Shown here piece by piece: positions 54,950 through 64,000 of a DNA stretch of 64,000 nt. The notes below the pieces were generated by a model. That model did not search any database, was not told the origin of the DNA, and was given only the letters and a program-made list of their open reading frames with translations. Made by a program: the position numbers and the translations under genes. The DNA is from Tribonema minus. Taxonomy: Eukaryota; Sar; Xanthophyceae; Tribonematales; Tribonemataceae. The DNA lies in contig JAFCMP010000075.1 of the NCBI GenBank assembly GCA_017506865.1, positions 1 through 64,000 of the forward strand, given 5' to 3'. Positions within the stretch are counted from its first letter, which is position 1. Each line of letters begins with the position of its first letter.

Positions 54950-57595
54950 TGCCTGACGAGCAGTATAGCCTTTGTACACACTACGTCCATGTAACATGAC
55001 ACCAGGGAAGGGTGGTCAAGGGGCGCCGCAAGCAACGCACACCAGCGGTAATACTCGCTGCCAGAGACAGCAACAGGCGCGTGCTGACAAAGTGTTGCAG
55101 CCAAGGTGTGTGTGCACATGGGGAACTGCCGCCGCATTGTTGGCGCCAGCTGCTTCAGCGACATGTAGTACAGCTGTGCAGCTAGGCGCTCGTGCGAGGT
55201 GTCTCCATTCCCGTTTTGCACTGCAGCGGCAACGCCAGCTGGTACATGGGTGCAACTTGCACCCCTCCATTATCACAATACAACGCACGCATACACCTGC
55301 TTGTTAATCTCAAATGGAGGGGCGTTCTTGTTGTGGCTCTGCATTTGAGCACTGAAGCACTGCATGGCATGAACGGCGCACCTGAAGGTTGGCACATAAC
55401 AATATTCTGATAGCATGTCACAAGTGTTATATATACATCACCAAGTATGTTGATTTGCAGTACAGTGTGGGCAGGAGTAGACAGCTTGCATTGCGCATGT
55501 TTTACAAGGTCTGTCAACGTCTGTCACAACATCACAATTGACTGACATGTGACATGCAATGTGTCAAGTCATACTTCTGGAAGATGTCACAAGTACTTTT
55601 ATTATATTCCACTTGTGGCTGTGGAAATGCCATGCTGTAGGTGTGTCACACATTGGCTATGGCGGCAGCTTCACATGCTTTGCTGCCAAGAACGCATCAG
55701 CTGTAAGAAGCATCCCACGACAACGCCAGTATTTCAAAAGCACTCATGGACACTGCGCCTGCAGAGGATGTGTGGTTCAAACATATCATCTTTCAGAAGA
55801 CTGTTCTGAACATGTCATTTTCTGGCCTTGGGGTGTGGAATGTTCGTTCACTGCCGTTGTTGACACCGTGCACATGTTGTAGGCGTGTCATGTGCGCTAC
55901 TACACTAGGTAGACTATGTAGGTATCACGCGAGTCCTGTTTCATGCCTAGTCTACTGATACTGACAGCGTGCCTAGTCTATGTAGGTGTCATGCAAGTGC
56001 TGTTACACGCCGCATGCACACATTGCATGAACAATAGAAGTAGTCCTGTACCATACATACCTGGCCGCACCTCGCCAAGTTCGTGGGCTGCCTTTACGTG
56101 GCTCACATGCACAGTTGCAAGGTGCTATGCTCAGATTGTCGCCTTATTATGCGATTTTATGCTCACATTGTCGCCTCGTCATGCGATTCTTTTTGTAATA
56201 CTGACATGCAGTGGCCAAGCTCATTGTGCACTCAGCAATGGCGGCACTGAAGTCTGCTGCATAAAGGCGCAGGTATTGAAGTAAACGGCAAACAACCAAT
56301 CCGACTGCAACTGCTATGATCATTTCTGTGATACAGGAAGGCAAACCACCAGCAAAATACTTCCAGCACAGGCGTTGTGTACACATTGCGTATCAATAAC
56401 AGCAAATGCACATCATCAAGTAACTCCCTGAAGTTGATCAATGCAAGAACCAACATGAGCTGTGACAAGAACACCATATCCATGGTGTACATGTACATAT
56501 GATCATCATCAGTCAGCGCTGACAAGGCTGGCTTGCGCCCATTTACCTTTGGCTGTCGGTCTGATGCGTTAGCAGGTCCCCATATGTACAGCCCTTCCGC
56601 CCTGTTCCTGTTTGCTCCACCCCATGCTGCGCTTGTGTAATCCTTTCAAGGCGGCTCCAGCTTCAAGGGCGCACAAACATACTCGTGAACACATCAATGC
56701 CTACACAGCGCGCTGCTAACGCGCTAGTCACATAGCAAACACATCAATGTTTATTCAAGTGCAACAGCGCGTTGATGGCACAATACTTGAAGGCAATACC
56801 AAACTTACCAGAATCTTGGGGAGTGGGATGGACATACCTTTCTGCAGTTCCTAATAACCCACCTGTGCGAGCTGAACAGCACTGCTCAACCACAGCACCT
56901 TTCTTGATTGCCACCGCACACAAGTATCTACTGCTTCATAGTGCACGAAGATTTATGTCGAAACAGTACCGCAGATTCAAACAGTCAAGTATGACTCTAG
57001 CATCCAACGCATTTATGTGCCATAGCATCAACTTCAACCTTGAATGATCTGACCAGGTGCACATGCCTGCATGCTGTTCTGTACAGGGCGTATGCATACA
57101 CATGGCAGCTTTCAAAATCACGCCCACTACTGCTCACAAGACGCGCATTCTGCGATCACACATGTGCCAGACTCACTGAGCACAATGATAGAAGTCATCA
57201 CAATTGCTGGTGCCGAGTGTTCATGCTTGTGCAGCACTGTAGGAATTGCACGCATGTTTGCAGCGCCCATTTCTATAAGGAGATGTGCAGAGACACGTGC
57301 TGCTTGCCTTGATGAGCGCTGATCAAGTTCAATGCCAAATGGAGCAGCAGCACAAGTCAAGTCAAAGATGTCAACGGACCGCACCGCTATGCATTTTCAA
57401 CATGCGCTCGGTGATGTGAACATGCCCCTCCAACAAGGGGCACCACTGTCGCAGTCTCTCACCCCCTCTTCCTCCTCCCCCGTTCCGCACGAATTTGTGA
57501 GCACACCCCCCCTGATTGTGAGCACCTCTGTGAGTACGCCAGGTCACGTACGTGGTATGTACAGCTCTGATGCTCTGCTGTATTTGCGCGCTAAG
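54950..57595. other. Spacer, no gene supported
   Basis: About 2.6 kb between the RGS gene and SKP1, both of which end into this spacer. It contains TGTAA at 54990 and two related stretches at about 55905-55950 and 55970-56010 (GTCTATGTAGGTGTCATGC type). The minus strand opposite the last RGS exon is open for about 140 codons (54790-55221), but the plus-strand RGS reading explains that DNA better. Confidence 0.5.
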
Positions 57596-58159
57596 CTAAG
57601 CTTCTTCGCACCACTTGTTCTCCTCCCGCACCTGGGCCTCCTCCTCTGGTGTGAAGTCGTTGACAATGTTGAAGGTCTTGCGAATCTCCTCGGGCGTCTT
57701 ACCCTTGATCATGCTGGCGACCGTGGCGCAGGTCAGATCCAGCAGCGGCTTGATGTCCATGTAGTTCGCCGCCAGGATGAGCTCAAACAGCAGCTCCTGC
57801 TCCACCTGCACAAAGTTGGCAAACCAGTCCTGCACGACCTCCTGCATGTTTGCGCTCTTGAGGGGCTTCTCGATCTCGTTCATGGGGTCCTCGATGTAGT
57901 GCCTGCAGAACTCGATAATCTTGGTCAGCACGCTGCTCTTGACATTGGGCAGAGGTATTTCCTGTGCCTCCGCATCCTCGTCCGCGTCATCGTCGATCAT
58001 GGTCTTCACCAGCTCCGACATCTTGGCGACCTTGATGGAGACATCGAAGCTGTCGCCCTCCTGAGACACCAGGTTGACGGTGCGGGTGTCCTCGGCCTGG
58101 GTCTCCGTCGCGGCAGCGGGGGCAGCCTCTGCTGCGGGTGCGGCTGCTGCGTCTGCCAT
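57596..58159 (-). CDS. SKP1: SKP1, core adaptor of SCF ubiquitin ligases
   Basis: An intronless 187-residue protein starting MADAAAAPAAEAAP; an upstream in-frame Met exists at 58240, but the family begins after the Ala-rich leader. BTB/POZ-like N-terminal part: VNLVSQEGDSFDVSIKVAKM, SELVKTMIDDD, EIPLPNVKSSVLTKIIEFC. C-terminal F-box-binding helices: NYMDIKPLLDLTCATVASMI, GKTPEEIRKTFNI and VNDFTPEEEAQVREENKWCE. Length is slightly above the usual 160 residues because of the Ala-rich leader. It links CUL1 to F-box proteins, such as the one at 33.3 kb. Seems complete and functional. Confidence 0.96.
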   Translation of the reverse strand: MADAAAAPAAEAAPAAATETQAEDTRTVNLVSQEGDSFDVSIKVAKMSELVKTMIDDDADEDAEAQEIPLPNVKSSVLTKIIEFCRHYIEDPMNEIEKPLKSANMQEVVQDWFANFVQVEQELLFELILAANYMDIKPLLDLTCATVASMIKGKTPEEIRKTFNIVNDFTPEEEAQVREENKWCEEA

Positions 58160-58803
58160 GGTGCTAAGCTGCGACAAACAGAGAGAGCGAGAAGGAGGCA
58201 CATCTAAAAATTTCCAGGCCGTATCTTTGATTTGACACATGGCGCAGCAGTCGAGGGAACTGTTGTGTCACGCACGGTGGCCACATCGCAAGCCGCAGAG
58301 GAACAGCGAGAGAGTGTACGCCGACAGCTGCTGAGCAAAGGGGCGCAAGCGCTGTAACAGGCAAAACCAACATCACCCACACCACAAGATTTCGACACCA
58401 GTCACGATTGCAGCAGCTGAGTGCCACACGACAAGGACGTCGGACCGTGTGCGCTAGGCGCCTCAGACAGCAAGTTGCTGCGGAAACATTACACCGATCG
58501 CTCCAGCTGGCTCGCGAGGCTCTTCTGACAGATTTGACGACTCCGGGAACACGAATTGTGCCTAGCGAGCAAAGCGCGACCTTCAGCGGCACAATGATGC
58601 AGAGTTGAAACTGACCTGTCTGCCGGGATAAAGCTGGTGCGGGAGAGCCTGGTGCAGAGGCAGAGACGATGAGGGTCGTTTTTTGGAGTTCAGACAACAG
58701 GGTATCAGGGGTATCAGGGTATAGATTTTTGGCGTGGTGACCGATCACAACCGCTCACGGCCGTGCAGTGGAGTGAGAATGGCGTCGGTTGTATAGAGCA
58801 GTG
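58160..58803. other. SKP1 promoter side, no gene seen
   Basis: Upstream of the SKP1 start on minus. GC-rich and without a coding signal I trust. Confidence 0.45.
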
Positions 58804-59126
58804 TTACCATAAAGTCATGTTGCGCGCGTGCGCCGCGAGCTGGCGCAGCTCTGCCATCTCTCGCACGAAGCCGTCGCGCAGCGATGCCGTGGGCAGCAGC
58901 GCTGACTCGGTCGGCGAGCGCGCGCACACGTGCCTCCATGCGCGTTGCCTCCGCCAGCCGAGCCACCAGCAACGCGTGCTCCGGCGCGGCGCCGCACGCG
59001 CCACAGCGCCACGCCTTGTCGCCCAGCTGCGGCGGCGCGTACGCCCAGGGCGGCGGCGGCGCGAACGTCGGCATGACCACGCCGTCAGTGCAGTGCACGC
59101 ACGCGACTTGACATCTGCAGCTGCGG
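58804..59126 (-). pseudogene. Cys-rich minus-strand exon, possibly decayed
   Basis: From about 59126 the minus strand reads SCRCQVACVHCTDGVVMPTF, then a Pro-rich stretch and DKAWRCGACGAAPEHALLVA, four CxC or CxxC pairs suggesting a zinc site, then an amphipathic helix (RMEARVRALADRVS). Close after it the neighbouring frame gives LPTASLRDGFVREMAELRQL and AAHARNM before a stop at 58804-58806, which looks like the true C-terminus. The frame change suggests decay or a base error. The zinc spacing recalls the post-SET cysteines of SMYD proteins, but no SET domain is seen; I leave the family open. Confidence 0.35.
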
Positions 59127-59845
59127 CAAGTCCATGTCCCTGTGATCCAACATCAGCAAGCCAAAGGCGCAACTCCCAGCAGCACTTGCCGCGTGCGCGT
59201 GACGCGACACAAGGCCGCGCGCGCGCTCGCCGCCTCTCCCCCCCTTGTCTTCATCGTGAGCACCGACAAACGGTCAATGAACCCTTGCCGTGCCTCTCTC
59301 TGCGCCACATGGAATCACATTTGTCACATCCCAATGACACTTGTGTTCGAATGGGCCATGTCAGCGCTAAGTGTACCTCTTTCTCCGCGCCCAAATCGCT
59401 TTGTGTTCTGCATAAGGCGCGCTGGCGCCAGCTGCACTAGCTGTGTGCGTGTGCTGCACACAGCTGCCTATGTATATACATGTAACGAATGACACATATG
59501 ATACAGCACAAGAATGATGTACCTGACCTGACTGCTAGCGACATTGGATGAGGGCGGTCATCAGGCCAAGAGTCAACTCGAACTTCATGCACGAGTACTT
59601 GTCACAGACACACAGCATTCTTCTAGTTCAGCACACATGCAATGATATCCAATTCATGGCTATGCAGACAGTTGAACATGCACACAGCAGGAGACAGGGT
59701 CGCCAGTATTCAACATTGAGCTGTGCGGGGCGTGTGAAAGTCAATGCGCGCAAGCTCGAAGCCCAGGGGGCCTGGTGGAGCGCTTCAGCGTCGCAAGAGG
59801 TGCCTCTCAACATGTATACTCTTTCACTGCCTCTTCTGTCCGCTT

Positions 59846-59996
59846 TCAAGCACTGTTCGGCCATGTGCGCTCCGCATCCGACAGCCCCCGCCACTTCGCC
59901 AACTCATCTGCCTTGACTGCGGCGCGCCTCGCCAGGCGGGTGGCCACAGCTGACTGCGCTCTGGCCCTATTGCTGTCCGTGAAATTCAATGCATGG
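59846..59996 (-). pseudogene. Exon copy A of an unidentified gene
   Basis: After an acceptor (GATGCAG) it reads HALNFTDSNRARAQSAVATR, then LARRAAVKADELAKWRGLSD, then AERTWPNSA and a stop at 59846-59848. It is homologous to the segment at about 60275-60365, so it is one half of a local duplication. No domain known to me. Confidence 0.35.
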
Positions 59997-60306
59997 CTGC
60001 ATCCTTGGCGACTGTGTAGGTGTCAATGCCGACCTCTTCCTCAGCAGCCAGTGCCATGAGCGTGGCATTCGAGCTGGCGAATGTGGCACTGGCAACACCC
60101 CCCCCTACCACCCCTAAACCCCACAGCGATGCGCTCGCCCTCGGCAGCGCTGCCGTTGTAACTGCCGTTGTAACAGTACGTGCCGCTGCCTGGCAGAGCA
60201 GCGACAGCGTGCGTCTCGACTACGCGCTGGGCGGCCACCACCAGCGGATGAGAGCGAAGCAGCACGGCTGGCCATGTGCGCTCCGCTCCGCATCCGACAG
60301 CCCCCG

Positions 60307-60729
60307 TCACTGCGCCAACTCATGTACCTCGACTGCCGCGCGCCTCGCCGGGTGGGTGGCGGTGCAAGCGGCCCCTGCAGCACCCTCCTCGTGCAGCTCC
60401 TCGTGCAGCGCGCGCAGAGGCATCTGCAGGCCGCGCGCGATCCGCGCCAACGCGTCGCCGCGCACCGCCAGCCGCAGCAGCGCGCGCCGCGCGTCCTTGC
60501 CGCCGCGGGTCTCGCCCACCCACCGGCACACGTCGTCTACGGCGGCGTCGTCAGCGGCCCACCCCTCCCGCAGCACCCCCTCCGCCAGCTCCGCGCCGCG
60601 CGCATCCGCCGAGCAGTAGCGGCATGTCGATAATTCCAGGGCGTCATTCTCCTCCTCAGCCCCCTCGCTGGAGGCCTCGGAGTCCGAGGCTTCGTCCACG
60701 TCCGTGGCCCGCCAGCAACAGATGGCCAT
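60307..60729 (-). CDS. Unidentified protein, with exon copy B ending in a stop
   Basis: From ATG at 60729 the minus strand reads MAICCWRATDVDEASDSEAS, an acidic stretch, STCRYCSADARGAELAEGVL and a helical part (DARRALLRLAVRGDALARIA), 140 residues in all. The end, HPARRAAVEVHELAQ then TGA, matches LARRAAVKADELAKW of copy A at 59.9 kb. The stop replaces the Trp codon TGG, and RGLSDAER follows in frame beyond the stop. The most economical reading is that copy B carries a nonsense change and that splicing to copy A, if it occurs, would bypass it. Confidence 0.4.
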   Translation of the reverse strand: MAICCWRATDVDEASDSEASSEGAEEENDALELSTCRYCSADARGAELAEGVLREGWAADDAAVDDVCRWVGETRGGKDARRALLRLAVRGDALARIARGLQMPLRALHEELHEEGAAGAACTATHPARRAAVEVHELAQ

Positions 60730-60779
60730 GGGCAAAGTGAGGTGGTTGGGGGCGGCGACACACGGCGACCTCTCGAGTG

Positions 60780-60949
60780 CAACTCTAACGAAAACAGGGG
60801 CTGGATTCAAAAGGCAGAGGCAGCAACACTCACACGGTAAATTCTTGTCACCAGAAAAGATTACATCTAATCTAGCAGTTGTACGCTGCATGTGAGGCGG
60901 CGACCGCTCGAATACGGTACAACTCTAACGAACAGGGCTGGATTCAAGG
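60780..60949 (+). repeat. Short direct repeat beside the unidentified gene
   Basis: CAACTCTAACGA followed by an ACAGGGGCTGGATTCAA-like stretch occurs at about 60780-60813 and again, slightly altered, at about 60920-60949, roughly 140 bp apart. Confidence 0.6.
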
Positions 60950-63900
60950 AGGGTGGACACGGACACGCCGTGGCGGCAACGGGAGGACAGGCGGTGGCGA
61001 GAAAAGGGCTATGCGGTCGGCAACAGCAAGGGCAGCAGCAGCGAGGACAGCATTACCACGCACAGCAAGCAACACCTTGCACCGCAAGCACAGAGCAGAA
61101 GTGCACGTTTCACCTCGCTCGCGTCCTCCTGCATGGGGGAGGGTTCTGCGTAGTTGTTTCTAGCGGCGCAGGCGCGACGAGGAGCACGAGTGTTTGTCAT
61201 GATGTCAGCGTTGTCTAGCTCGCTTCGCAGGTTGTGCAGAAACTTTTTTTCTGTCAAAAAAGGGCGCCAAAGCAGGGGCTGAGGCGTGGACGCAAAAAGA
61301 CTGCAGCCAGAACAAATCAGCGCACAACTTACCTCAGTGCTCACCATCTCAACAATGATGACATGTATGGCAGCACACACATCAAGAATTTACCCCCATC
61401 TTGCCTTTGGGACCACAGTTTGCAAACGTGAGGGGCAAAAAGCACGACAGTAGTACCCTGCTCAATTTACTGCAGCAGTAGTTATGTCGTGTTGCCACCA
61501 ATGTAAATACGTTCACTTCTTTGCACCATGCGCATGCGCAGATTACAGCAGCAGCGATGGTACATCGAATGTGCAGCAGGGTACATGAGACACTGAGGGG
61601 GGCAGGCAGAATGGATCTTGAAAAAATAAGTGAACATTCGTCCAGGTTCCCCTCATCCTTCAAAAGGCAGGGGCCCGAGCAACACCTTGTCTGTTGTGTT
61701 CATCAGCAAACATGGTGGCCGGATCCATCGCGTAGAGGCGCCAGCCTGTTGTCTCCCCAGCTAGGTCAATCAGTGATCTGCATCTGCGCAACCATCACGA
61801 ACCAAAACAGAAACAACACAGCGATCAGCAAATGAAGGCCAACTACCACAACGCCATTGCCTTCGGACCGAGCGGAAATGCATGCATGCATAGACGTGTG
61901 TGTGGATGTGCCGTGCTTGTATATCTGAGAGCCATGCCATAGGCTTAGACCAGTCAGGAAAGTTGAACACAGCGTATTCCATCTGCCTGGCAACGTGATG
62001 GTTCCTTGCTCTAGGCATGGCAGCAAGGCTCCATAAATCATTTGCCAGGCACACGCGAAATGGCATGCAACTTTTTGTCCACTTCGTCACTGACGCGTTC
62101 ACATGCAGAGTGGTTGCGCGACGAGCAGTATGTGTAGACTGGAGAGCTCCAATTCACGCTAACAGCAGTGTCTTTCGCAAAATTGTAAACAGAGCGTGCA
62201 GTGCATCGCTTCATGTACTTTCGGACAAAGGCTTGCTTCATGGCAGCTGTGTTGCACTGCAATGAAGTCATCCAATGAACACAAGGTCACTGCGCCGAGC
62301 TGTGATTGAACATCAGCATCATGCAAAGAGATATGTACTTGTCTCCTACCACAGGTGATATGCATGAGATGCACGAAATGGACAGGACAGGAACCGCCCA
62401 AAACGCAACTACTCAGAGTACATCTGTTACCAACCAAACGTCAACCGCTCATACATCACACAGTGAATGCGCTCAAATGCGACCTTCATCTCATACCTCG
62501 TAGCAAGTGGAATACTCACAGCGGGTTCAGGTTTGTGGTCGCCACGTGCAGGAGTCAGGGCGTACATACCGCCACCTGCCTCAATGAGAACATGACAAGA
62601 GCAGGCTATTGGGTGTGTAGCGGCAGCAGCGCATGCGCATAGTGGTGACAATACCAGCTCTGCTTTCCGGCCTTGCAACAATAATGAGAGTGAGTTTCTG
62701 AGTGAGTGAACACACATGCTATGACACTTGCTACTTGGGTGTTACTGCAGTGCGCCTGGATAAAACATTTATAAAGACATGTGCATTGAAAGAAAATGTG
62801 GCAGTCCTGATTAGTCAAACTCAGACTGGTGATTGGTCCGGTAAGACATGCCCAGAGACTCCCTGCTATGATCTGCGCCCCATTCCAATGGAGAACCTCC
62901 ACAGCAGCAAGGAACTGCATGCTGAGAGGGGACATGTTGCGCACTCCCAAATACAATGCATTTGAAAGCTGATGATTATAGTGTTCCATGGTATTACATT
63001 AATGCGGTCATCTGCAATCAGCTCCCATCAGTGAAATCAAAGGCAACACACTATAGTACTGAGTATACCGCTGTGAAGTCATGGGGAATGCAGTACAGAA
63101 CTGAGTATACCGCTCACGCTCCACTTATGATAGCGCAATACCCACACATACAATGCGCAGTTCAGCAACAGCCCAGAAAATCCCTTGCCGGGCAAGCAGC
63201 AGCTTTAACATGGCTTCAACAGGCTGCAGCACTGCTCATTTGTATTGTCTACTCATGCTTGCTTGAACCTTGCATGAGCCACTGACATCATTGGACACCC
63301 AGAACTACTGTGAAGCAAGAACATGGCGTACCTGTGCCAATGCTCCGTTAAAGGCCTCAAGGCTTGACCTGGATGCTGTGGGCTGTTCCAAAGCAAGCAA
63401 CATGCACAAATGGTATTGTGAGCGCGTTGCTATCGAACACGGATTATATGAGGGCATAAACATGTAGCAACCTCATAATGTCCCGATGAGAGAAAGCCAA
63501 GAAGGCATATCGCGTAAACTGCTGGTAATTGCGCGCATTTCTGCCGACAGGATCTGTGGTCTATTGCTCGAGCGACTGTGCATGAACAAGCTGATAAACA
63601 CGATTTCAACACAGCCATGCTATGCTGCCAACAATCGGCATATCAACTCAGAAGAGGACACGTTAGTCTAAGCTGTACCTGTCGGTCTCAAAGAGCTGTT
63701 GATACCTGCCATCACCACACATCCCTAGATGGCTTGATTGTCACATATATGACGTATTTATGGTGAATATTGGCACAAGACATTCCGCGCTGCCCATGAT
63801 AAGCAGAGCGGCCAAGACCGGCCAGGGCTTAATCACACCCATTTTCCTCTAGCCGCAATGTAGATCCCGCTACCCTATATGGTCATCAGGCGCGAGATGG

Positions 63901-64000
63901 AAGTAAGAGCGGCAAACTGCATTCACTCAGTATGCTGAGCGGATGCGACGACACCTGACCCTAACCCTAAATCAGACCTTGCTTTACCACGCACCGCAGA
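60950..64000. other. Right-hand spacer, no gene supported
   Basis: About 3 kb with only short open frames and no convincing splice-consistent coding signal. A CCCTAACCCTAA patch lies at 63958-63969. The window may end inside a large intron or an intergenic region. Confidence 0.45.

Noticed and set aside
54790..55221. Minus-strand 143-codon open frame after the RGS gene
   Set aside because: The plus strand carries the last RGS exon here (GSPFYNSLNRQVRKRA), with matching phase and a nearby TGTAA.

Overview
The window is the left end of a eukaryotic chromosome. It opens with about 0.62 kb of C-strand telomere repeat (CCCTAA, so TTAGGG-type telomeres), followed by about 1.3 kb of gene-free subtelomere and then a single 16.7 kb LTR retrotransposon (1958-18624). 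From about 19 kb onward it holds intron-rich host genes on both strands. Introns are GT-AG. Exons are GC-rich and alanine-rich, and introns and spacers are closer to 50% GC. The gene set (PrmA-like methyltransferase with an organelle-type leader, DNA ligase I, DUF155/RMND1 protein, SKP1, F-box protein, RGS protein, Sfi1-like repeat protein) fits a microalga or another unicellular alga-like eukaryote. TGTAA lies close behind two stop codons, which weakly favours a chlorophyte, but the host cannot be named from this window.

The retrotransposon is the most striking object. It is a Ty3/gypsy-type chromovirus with 98%-similar LTRs, a 4-bp TGTG target duplication, an alanine-rich gag with a CCHC zinc knuckle, an aspartic protease, reverse transcriptase, RNase H, integrase and a C-terminal chromodomain. 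Between protease and reverse transcriptase it carries a complete C5-cytosine DNA methyltransferase motif set. Gag and protease share one frame separated by a single TAG codon, the arrangement used for stop-codon readthrough in gammaretroviruses. This copy is damaged: a perfect 25-bp tandem duplication and at least two other shifts break gag, and a one-base frame change splits the methyltransferase between motifs IV and VI. Long Ala/Gly repeat linkers of one family occur in gag and at two places in pol.

Host genes in order: a frameshifted RBR/IBR-like zinc-protein fragment (19.1-19.4 kb, minus); two exons of an unidentified plus-strand gene (19.7-20.6 kb); a PrmA-like protein methyltransferase (20.6-24.2 kb, minus); DNA ligase I in six exons with UBA-like segment and PIP box (24.8-32.1 kb, plus); an intronless F-box/Tudor-like protein (33.3-34.5 kb, plus); an Sfi1-like coiled-coil protein (36.0-38.8 kb, minus); a DUF155/RMND1 family membrane protein (39.4-45.9 kb, minus); a large RGS-domain protein with a predicted N-myristoyl site, reconstructed in eleven exons (46.2-54.9 kb, plus), divergent from the DUF155 gene with about 300 bp between them; SKP1 (57.6-58.2 kb, minus); and a cluster of decayed, partly duplicated minus-strand exons (58.8-60.7 kb). 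SKP1 and the F-box protein are partners in SCF ubiquitin ligases. The last 3 kb shows no gene I can support. Short interstitial TTAGGG tracts are scattered through introns and spacers.
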